From assembly GCF_003014485.1 (NCBI RefSeq), contig NZ_PYGA01000001.1:248001-312000 (forward strand): 64,000 bases of DNA, written 5' to 3'. The position numbers were made by a program, and so were the translations under genes. Below, piece after piece: positions 59,070 to 64,000 of this stretch (positions within the stretch are counted from its first letter, which is position 1; every line of letters starts with the position of its first letter). This DNA is from Murinocardiopsis flavida. Lineage in GTDB: Bacteria; Actinomycetota; Actinomycetes; Streptosporangiales; Streptosporangiaceae. Below the pieces are notes generated by a model, which saw nothing but the letters and a program-made list of their open reading frames with translations, was not told the DNA's origin and did not search any database.

Positions 59070-60968
59070 TTACCGGCGAGCCGCCGCGCGCCGCTCCTGG
59101 GCCTCCTGCGGGGCGAACTGGGTGCGGTACAGCGACCGGTACAGCCCGTCCTGCGCGAGCAGCTCCTCGTGGGTGCCGCGCTCCAGGATCCGGCCGTCCT
59201 CCAGCACCAGGATCTGGTCGGCGTCGCGCACCGTCGCCAGCCGGTGGGCGATCACGAGGGAGGTGCGGCCCTCCAGCGCGGTGGTCAGCGCCTCCTGGAC
59301 GGCGGCCTCCGACTCGGAGTCCAGGTGCGCGGTCGCCTCGTCCAGCACCACCACCGACGGCGCCTTGAGCAGCAGCCGGGCGATGGCGAGGCGCTGCTTC
59401 TCGCCGCCGGACAGCCGGTACCCGCGGTCGCCCACCATGGTGTCGAGGCCGTCGGGGAGCGCGTCGAGCAGGGTGCCGAGCTGGGCGGCGCGCATCGCCT
59501 CGGCGAGTTCGGCCTCGGTGGCGTCGGGGCGCGCGTAGCGCAGGTTCGCGCCCACGGTGTCGTGGAAGAGCTGGGTGTCCTGGGTGACCACGCCGACGGC
59601 GTCGCGCAGCGACTGGATCCGGGCGTCGCGCAGGTCGAGCCCGCCGATGCGCACCGCGCCCGCCGTCGGGTCGTACAGCCGCGACACCAGGTGCGTGAGC
59701 GTCGACTTGCCCGCGCCCGACGGCCCGACCAGCGCCACCAGCGTGCCGGGCTCGGCGGTGAAGGACACTTCGCTGAGGACCTGGGTGTCGTCGATCGACT
59801 CGGTGTGCGGGACGACCTCCAGCGACTCCAGCGACGTCTCGGCCGCGTTGGGGTAGCTGAAGGACACCCGGTCGAACTCCACCGGCAGCGGGCCGTCGGA
59901 AAGATCGCGCGCGTCGGGCTTCTCGTCGATCATCGGCTTCATGTCGAGGACCTCGAACACGCGGTCGAAGCTGACCAGCGCCATCATGACGTCGACGTGC
60001 ACGTTCGACAGCGCGGTGATGGGCCCGTACAGGCGCACCAGCAGAGTCGTCAGTGCGACGAGGGTGCCCAGGTCGAACGCGCCGCCGACCACCAGGGTGC
60101 CGCCTACCCCGTAGACGACCGCGGTCGCCAGCGAGGTGATCAGGCCGATCATCGTGAACAGCAGGCCGCCGATCACGGTGCGCTTGACCCCGATGTCGCG
60201 CACGCGGGCGGCCTTGTCGGAGAACACGCCGCTCTCCTCGTGCGGGCGCCCGTACAGCTTCACCAGCATGGCGCCGCCGACGTTGAAGCGCTCGGTCATC
60301 AGCGAGTTCATCTCGGCGTTGAGGTCCATGCCGTCGCGTGCGACCCCTGCCAACCGGCGGCCGAGCAGTTTGGCGGGCAGGATGAACAGCGGGACCAGCA
60401 GCAGCGCGATGATGGTGATCTGCCACGACAGCACCAGCATCGTGGTGAGTACGGCTGCCACGCTGATCAGGTTCGACACCACCTGCTGGAGGACGGAGGT
60501 GATGGCCTGCTGGGCACCGACGACATCGGTGTTCAGCCGGTTGGTCAGCGACCCGGTCTGGGTGCGGGTGAAGAACGCCAGTGGCATGCGCTGCACATGC
60601 GTGAACACCTGGGTACGCAGCAGGTAGATCACGCCCTCGCCGATGCGCGCCGACAGCCAGCGCCCGGCCAGTCCGAGGACGGACTCGACCAGCGCGAGAC
60701 CGCCGACGCCCAGCGCCAGCACGGTGACGAGCGTGGAGTCGCCCTTGCCGATCCCGTCGTCGATGATCGCCTTCAGCAGCAGCGGGTTCGCGACGACGAT
60801 CCCCGAACTGACCGAGGTCAGCAGCAGGAACACCACGATGGAGCGCCAGTGCGGGCGCGCGTAGCCCCAGATGCGGCCGAGTGTGCCCGGGGTGAGGCTG
60901 GGTTTGTCGGTCACACCTTCGTTTACAAGAGAGCGGTAGGCGGGCGGACCGCCCATCATCATTGACAT
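59070..60968 (-). CDS. ABC exporter half-transporter (permease-ATPase fusion)
   Basis: 632 residues, AGAGG before the ATG. Six membrane helices (about 38-330) are fused to the ATPase: Walker A VALVGPSGAGKSTLTHLVSR, signature YRLSGGEKQRLAIARLLLK, Walker B VVVLDEATAHLDSES and H-loop VIAHRLATVRDAD. Within the TM domain, the usual FxRxxTGxLxNRLNTDV stretch is intact. It likely works as a homodimer exporting a lipid, drug or peptide. An unusual acidic insertion of about 25 residues (SLESLEVVPHTESIDDTQ) precedes the Walker A strand. Confidence 0.93.
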   Translation of the reverse strand: MSMMMGGPPAYRSLVNEGVTDKPSLTPGTLGRIWGYARPHWRSIVVFLLLTSVSSGIVVANPLLLKAIIDDGIGKGDSTLVTVLALGVGGLALVESVLGLAGRWLSARIGEGVIYLLRTQVFTHVQRMPLAFFTRTQTGSLTNRLNTDVVGAQQAITSVLQQVVSNLISVAAVLTTMLVLSWQITIIALLLVPLFILPAKLLGRRLAGVARDGMDLNAEMNSLMTERFNVGGAMLVKLYGRPHEESGVFSDKAARVRDIGVKRTVIGGLLFTMIGLITSLATAVVYGVGGTLVVGGAFDLGTLVALTTLLVRLYGPITALSNVHVDVMMALVSFDRVFEVLDMKPMIDEKPDARDLSDGPLPVEFDRVSFSYPNAAETSLESLEVVPHTESIDDTQVLSEVSFTAEPGTLVALVGPSGAGKSTLTHLVSRLYDPTAGAVRIGGLDLRDARIQSLRDAVGVVTQDTQLFHDTVGANLRYARPDATEAELAEAMRAAQLGTLLDALPDGLDTMVGDRGYRLSGGEKQRLAIARLLLKAPSVVVLDEATAHLDSESEAAVQEALTTALEGRTSLVIAHRLATVRDADQILVLEDGRILERGTHEELLAQDGLYRSLYRTQFAPQEAQERRAAARR

Positions 60969-61144
60969 CTGCGACCTCTACGTTCCACACGGCGGGGAGA
61001 CCGTCCGTGTCGCATGGGCAAACACCCGCGGGGCGGGATTGATTTCCACGCGCTCCGGCCCGTGCTCCCGCGGCGCGGAGCCGGACCGGGCGCGGCGGGC
61101 CGGTCGCGGCAACGGGGGTGTGCCGCGGCCGGCGGGGCCGCCGG

Positions 61145-62734
61145 TCAGGCCGACGCGTCCGCCTTCTCCTCCGACGCGATACCGGGCTCGGTCCCCAGCG
61201 GCTTCTCCTTGATCAGGAAGGTCAGGGCGAATCCGATGAGCGCGATGGGCGCCATGTACAGGAAGACGGGCGGCAGCGCATCAGCGAACGCGTGCACGAC
61301 GAAGTCGCGCGCCTGCGGCGGCAGCGCCTGGAGCATCTCGGGGGTCAGGGAGCTGACACCGCCCTCGCCGCCGGTCGCTCCGCCCAGCTTCGCCTCGGCC
61401 TGCGGCGGGAGGGACGACATCTGGTCGGTCAGCCGGTGCACGAAGATCGACCCGCCGACGGCGATCCCGAACGACGCCCCGATCTGGCGGAAGTAGTTGG
61501 TCGCCGAGGTCGCGGTGCCGAGGAGCTTGCGTGGGGCGGAGTTCTGCACGATGAGCACCAGGTTCTGCATGACCGACCCCACACCGAGGCCGATCACCAG
61601 CATCGCCAGCGCGTTGTAGGCGTAGGGGGTGTCGGCGTCCATGCGCGACAGCAGCACCAGGCCGACGGTCATGACCGCGGTCCCGACCATCGGGAAGATC
61701 TTGTAGCGGCCGGTGGAGCTGATGATGCGGCCCGAACTGATGGTGGCCGTGAGCATGCCGACGACCATGGGGATCATCATGAGCCCCGACTCGGTGGCGC
61801 TCGCGCCGTTGACCATTTGCAGGAAGGTCGGCAGGTAGGCCACCGTCGAGAACATCGCGATGCCGACCGTGATGCCGATGAGCGATGCGAGCACGAAGTC
61901 GCGGTCGCGGAACAGCGACAGCGGGATGATCGGGTCGCTGGCGTAGGTCTCCGCTATCACGAACAGTACGGCGAACACCACGGTGCCGATGCCGAGCCCG
62001 ATGATGACCGGGCTGGTCCAGTCGTACTGGTTGCCGGCCCAACTGGTGAACAGCACGACGCAGGCGCTGGCAGCCGCCAGCAGGATGGTGCCGATGTAGT
62101 CGAGCTTGGGTTTCGGGCCGGTGACCTTCGGCAGGTGCAGCACCACGGCGATGGTGAACAGCGCGATCAAGCCGAGCGGCAGGTTGATGTAGAAGATCCA
62201 GCGCCAGTTGAGCTGGTCGGTGAACACGCCGCCGAGCAGCGGGCCCGCTACCGAGGAGAGCCCGAACACGCCGCCCATGAGGCCCATGTACTTGCCGCGC
62301 TCGCGGGGCGAGACGAGGTCGCCGATGACGGCCTGCGCGCAGATCATGAGCCCGCCGCCGCCGATGCCCTGGATCGCGCGGAACAGGATGAGCTGCGTCA
62401 TGTCCTGGGCGATGCCGCAGAGCATCGAACCGATCAGGAAGGTCACGATCGCGAACTGGAAGACCATTTTGCGGCCGAACAGGTCGCCGGCCTTGCCGTA
62501 GATGGGCATGCCGATGGTCGCCGCGAGGATGTAGGCGGTGACCACCCAGGACAGGTGCTCCAGCCCGTGCAGCTCGCCGACGATGGTCGGCAGGGCCGTC
62601 GACACGATGGTCTGGTCGAGGGCTGCCAGCAGCATCGCCAGCATGATGCCGACGAACACCCAGCCGAGCTGCCGCTTCGATAACGGTGCGGACGGTGTGG
62701 GCGCGGGCGCGGATTCCGCGCTGGTGGAGGCCAT
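61145..62734 (-). CDS. DHA2-family MFS multidrug exporter (EmrB/QacA type)
   Basis: 529 residues from the ATG at 62734 with AGGAG upstream. Fourteen membrane helices. Motif D1-like LAALDQTIVSTALPTIVGEL in helix 1, motif A GKAGDLFGRK, motif C region GLSSVAGPLLGGVFTDQLNW and WRWIFYINLPLG. A periplasmic loop near the last helices is extended. It is 122 bp downstream of a TetR gene in the same direction and probably co-regulated by it. Substrates not predictable. Confidence 0.94.
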   Translation of the reverse strand: MASTSAESAPAPTPSAPLSKRQLGWVFVGIMLAMLLAALDQTIVSTALPTIVGELHGLEHLSWVVTAYILAATIGMPIYGKAGDLFGRKMVFQFAIVTFLIGSMLCGIAQDMTQLILFRAIQGIGGGGLMICAQAVIGDLVSPRERGKYMGLMGGVFGLSSVAGPLLGGVFTDQLNWRWIFYINLPLGLIALFTIAVVLHLPKVTGPKPKLDYIGTILLAAASACVVLFTSWAGNQYDWTSPVIIGLGIGTVVFAVLFVIAETYASDPIIPLSLFRDRDFVLASLIGITVGIAMFSTVAYLPTFLQMVNGASATESGLMMIPMVVGMLTATISSGRIISSTGRYKIFPMVGTAVMTVGLVLLSRMDADTPYAYNALAMLVIGLGVGSVMQNLVLIVQNSAPRKLLGTATSATNYFRQIGASFGIAVGGSIFVHRLTDQMSSLPPQAEAKLGGATGGEGGVSSLTPEMLQALPPQARDFVVHAFADALPPVFLYMAPIALIGFALTFLIKEKPLGTEPGIASEEKADASA

Positions 62735-62856
62735 GATCGGAGTGCTCCTGTGTCGTTCGGGCGGCGTGCCCTGGTTCGGCATGGTCGTCCCTGCCGCTGG
62801 CGGGGTGGTGCTGGAGGCCGGGCGGTGCGGGCCGCCCTACCGGGGTTCCGTGCGGG

Positions 62857-63465
62857 TCAGAGCCCCTGCTTCAGCACGTCGAACGTCTCGTTGAGGATGC
62901 TGTGCGCGTCCTGGGCGCCTTCGGTCGCGACCCACCTGCGCATGGCGAACCGGACAGCGGTGGTCGCGACGGCCGCGACGATCTGCGGGTGCAGCTCTTC
63001 GGGATCGGTGTGGTCGCGGGCGGCGATCGCCGTGACCAGTTCGCGCTCGGTCTCGTGGAAGACGGCCATGAACCGCGGCGCCAGCTGCGGTTCGCGCACG
63101 AACAGGCTCTTGCGCTGCCGCATCTCCTCGACGGAGGGGACGGCGTCGCCGGTCGGCACCGCCGAGGCGAGCAGCGCCTTCAGGTCGTCGATGCGGTCGC
63201 CGGTGGGCCCGCCCGCCGTGTAGACCGCGAGCGCCGCCGCTGTCGGGCGGGGCGGGCCGTCGCCGACGACGGCGTCCTCTTTGGACGGAAAGTAGTTGAA
63301 GAAGGTCCTGGTGGAGACTCCGGCCGCCGCGGCGATGTCCTCGACCGTGACGCTGTCCAACCCGTGTTCGACGGTCAGCCGGACGGCCGCGCGCAGCAGC
63401 GCCCGCCGCGTCTCGCGCTTCTTCCGCTCGCGCAGGCCGATCGGGTCCCCTGAAGTCATGGCCAT
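62857..63465 (-). CDS. TetR-family regulator of the adjacent MFS exporter
   Basis: 202 residues from the ATG at 63465; the ATG at 63459 is a close alternative. The HTH is VEDIAAAAGVSTRTFFNYFP (about 36-55), with RERKKRETRRALLRAAVRLT before it. The C-terminal ligand domain closes with AMRRWVATEGAQDAHSILNE, typical of the AcrR-like group. AT-rich repeats immediately upstream (63478-63515) are the probable operator; derepression by an exporter substrate is the expected logic. Confidence 0.93.
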   Translation of the reverse strand: MAMTSGDPIGLRERKKRETRRALLRAAVRLTVEHGLDSVTVEDIAAAAGVSTRTFFNYFPSKEDAVVGDGPPRPTAAALAVYTAGGPTGDRIDDLKALLASAVPTGDAVPSVEEMRQRKSLFVREPQLAPRFMAVFHETERELVTAIAARDHTDPEELHPQIVAAVATTAVRFAMRRWVATEGAQDAHSILNETFDVLKQGL

Positions 63466-63477
63466 ATTTTTGCAGAT

Positions 63478-63515
63478 CATGAAAAATTGCGCAACATGAA
63501 TTTTTGCGTGACATG
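63478..63515. promoter_or_regulatory. AT-rich operator region of TetR-MFS unit
   Basis: A 17-bp unit, catgaaaaattgcgcaa (63478-63494), is repeated as catgaatttttgcgtga (63495-63511), followed by another catg. The first unit contains the palindrome ttgcgcaa. It stands out from the surrounding GC-rich DNA and lies just before the TetR start. Confidence 0.55.
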
Positions 63516-63747
63516 CATCTCAGCTCGGACACCCGGCCTCCCCCGCCGTGCCGCTCCCCCGCGCAGACCGTGCCGGCGCGTTCCGGGACCACCTGCCCCG
63601 CCGCGCCCGGGGCTAACGGTGCCGACCGGCGCCCCCGCCGCGGCCGGACGGCGCGCCGCGCGAGTACGGTGGGCTGGTCACAGCCGCGCAGCGGCCTCCG
63701 GGCGCCGCCGCGCACGGTGGCCGACGACAGGGAGGGACGCACACCAC

Positions 63748-64000
63748 GTGACGGCACCGGACACAACGGCAGCGGACACGGCAGAGCCGTCCGGCCGCCC
63801 CGTCGTCGCCGCCGACGGGGTCGACCTCGTCCGCAACAGGCGCGCACTGCTCGACCAGGTGAGCATGGTGGTGCGCCCCGGCGAGCACTGGGCGCTGATC
63901 GGCCCCAACGGGGCGGGCAAGTCCACCCTCGTCTCCCTGCTCTCCGCACAGCAGCACCCCACCCGCGGCAGCGTCGAGGTACTCGGCCGCCTGCTGGGCC
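63748..64000 (+). CDS. ABC transporter ATP-binding protein, 3' end outside the window
   Basis: 84 residues are visible from the GTG at 63748, with GGGAGG about 11 bases upstream. After a 20-residue polar leader, VSMVVRPGEHWALIGPNGAG then KSTLVSLLSAQ gives an intact Walker A. The GEHWALIGPNG form is typical of stand-alone ATPases of the ModF or YlmA type. The signature and Walker B motifs would lie beyond the window. Confidence 0.88.
   Translation, partial: MTAPDTTAADTAEPSGRPVVAADGVDLVRNRRALLDQVSMVVRPGEHWALIGPNGAGKSTLVSLLSAQQHPTRGSVEVLGRLLG

Noticed and set aside
61118-62683. A plus-strand His/Asp/Arg-rich frame opposite the MFS exporter
   Set aside because: Antisense shadow; the minus strand gives a fourteen-helix transporter.

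Overview
The window is one stretch of a high-GC actinomycete chromosome. GC is very high throughout and GTG starts are common. Several genes belong to families typical of actinomycetes: an XRE/DUF5753 regulator with a DUF397 partner, an F420-type nitroreductase, tandem clpP genes, and a full mreBCD-pbp2-rodA cluster. A member of the Streptosporangiales, perhaps Nocardiopsaceae, fits best, but the sequence alone does not fix the genus. There are no rRNA genes and no CRISPR array. Two tRNA genes are present.

The window alternates a conserved core with accessory blocks. Core genes all run on the minus strand. From right to left they are: tig, clpP1, clpP2, clpX (56.6-52.0 kb); folC, a DUF4233 protein, ndk, mreB, mreC, mreD, pbp2, rodA, a radical-SAM pair, RNase E/G, rplU, rpmA, obg, proB (43.5-24.7 kb); and proA (7.3-6.1 kb). 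The order matches the Streptomyces-type arrangement with two exceptions. proA is separated from proB by about 17.4 kb, and no valS lies between clpX and folC, where 8.5 kb of accessory genes sits instead.

Left end (0-6 kb): a cut-off M48 peptidase, a polytopic membrane protein, a translationally coupled operon of three single-span extracytoplasmic proteins, a TetR regulator with a duplicated operator, and a SnoaL-like protein. Accessory block A (7.4-24.7 kb, between proA and proB): XRE/DUF397, a small Cys-containing protein, two RidA sequences (one truncated) flanking a YciI gene, a secreted propeller-like protein, MarR with a nitroreductase-hemerythrin fusion, MerR, an IS5-type transposase remnant, DinB, a DUF418 membrane protein, a secreted beta-helix protein, an O-methyltransferase and a NarL-type two-component system. 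This block is rich in short tandem repeats (11, 30 and 40 bp units), both between and inside genes.

Accessory block B (43.6-52.0 kb): a STAND/NLR-like NTPase with TPR repeats and an N-terminal amyloid-like motif, a divergent LVIVD/DUF305 pair, a glycerophosphodiesterase, and an OmpR-type two-component system divergent from a small membrane-anchored protein.

Right end (56.8-64 kb): tRNA-Pro and tRNA-Gly, a nucleotidyltransferase, CorA, an ABC exporter, a TetR-controlled 14-helix MFS exporter and a cut-off ABC ATPase. Functionally, the core covers cell elongation (MreBCD, PBP2, RodA), ribosome assembly and RNA decay (L21, L27, Obg, RNase E/G), folate and nucleotide metabolism (FolC, Ndk), proline synthesis (ProB, ProA) and protein quality control (trigger factor, ClpP1P2, ClpX, with a probable ClgR box). 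The most unusual signals are the NLR-like gene, a plus-strand intrinsic terminator with nearby hairpins where every gene is on the minus strand, and the nitroreductase-hemerythrin fusion with paired MarR sites.
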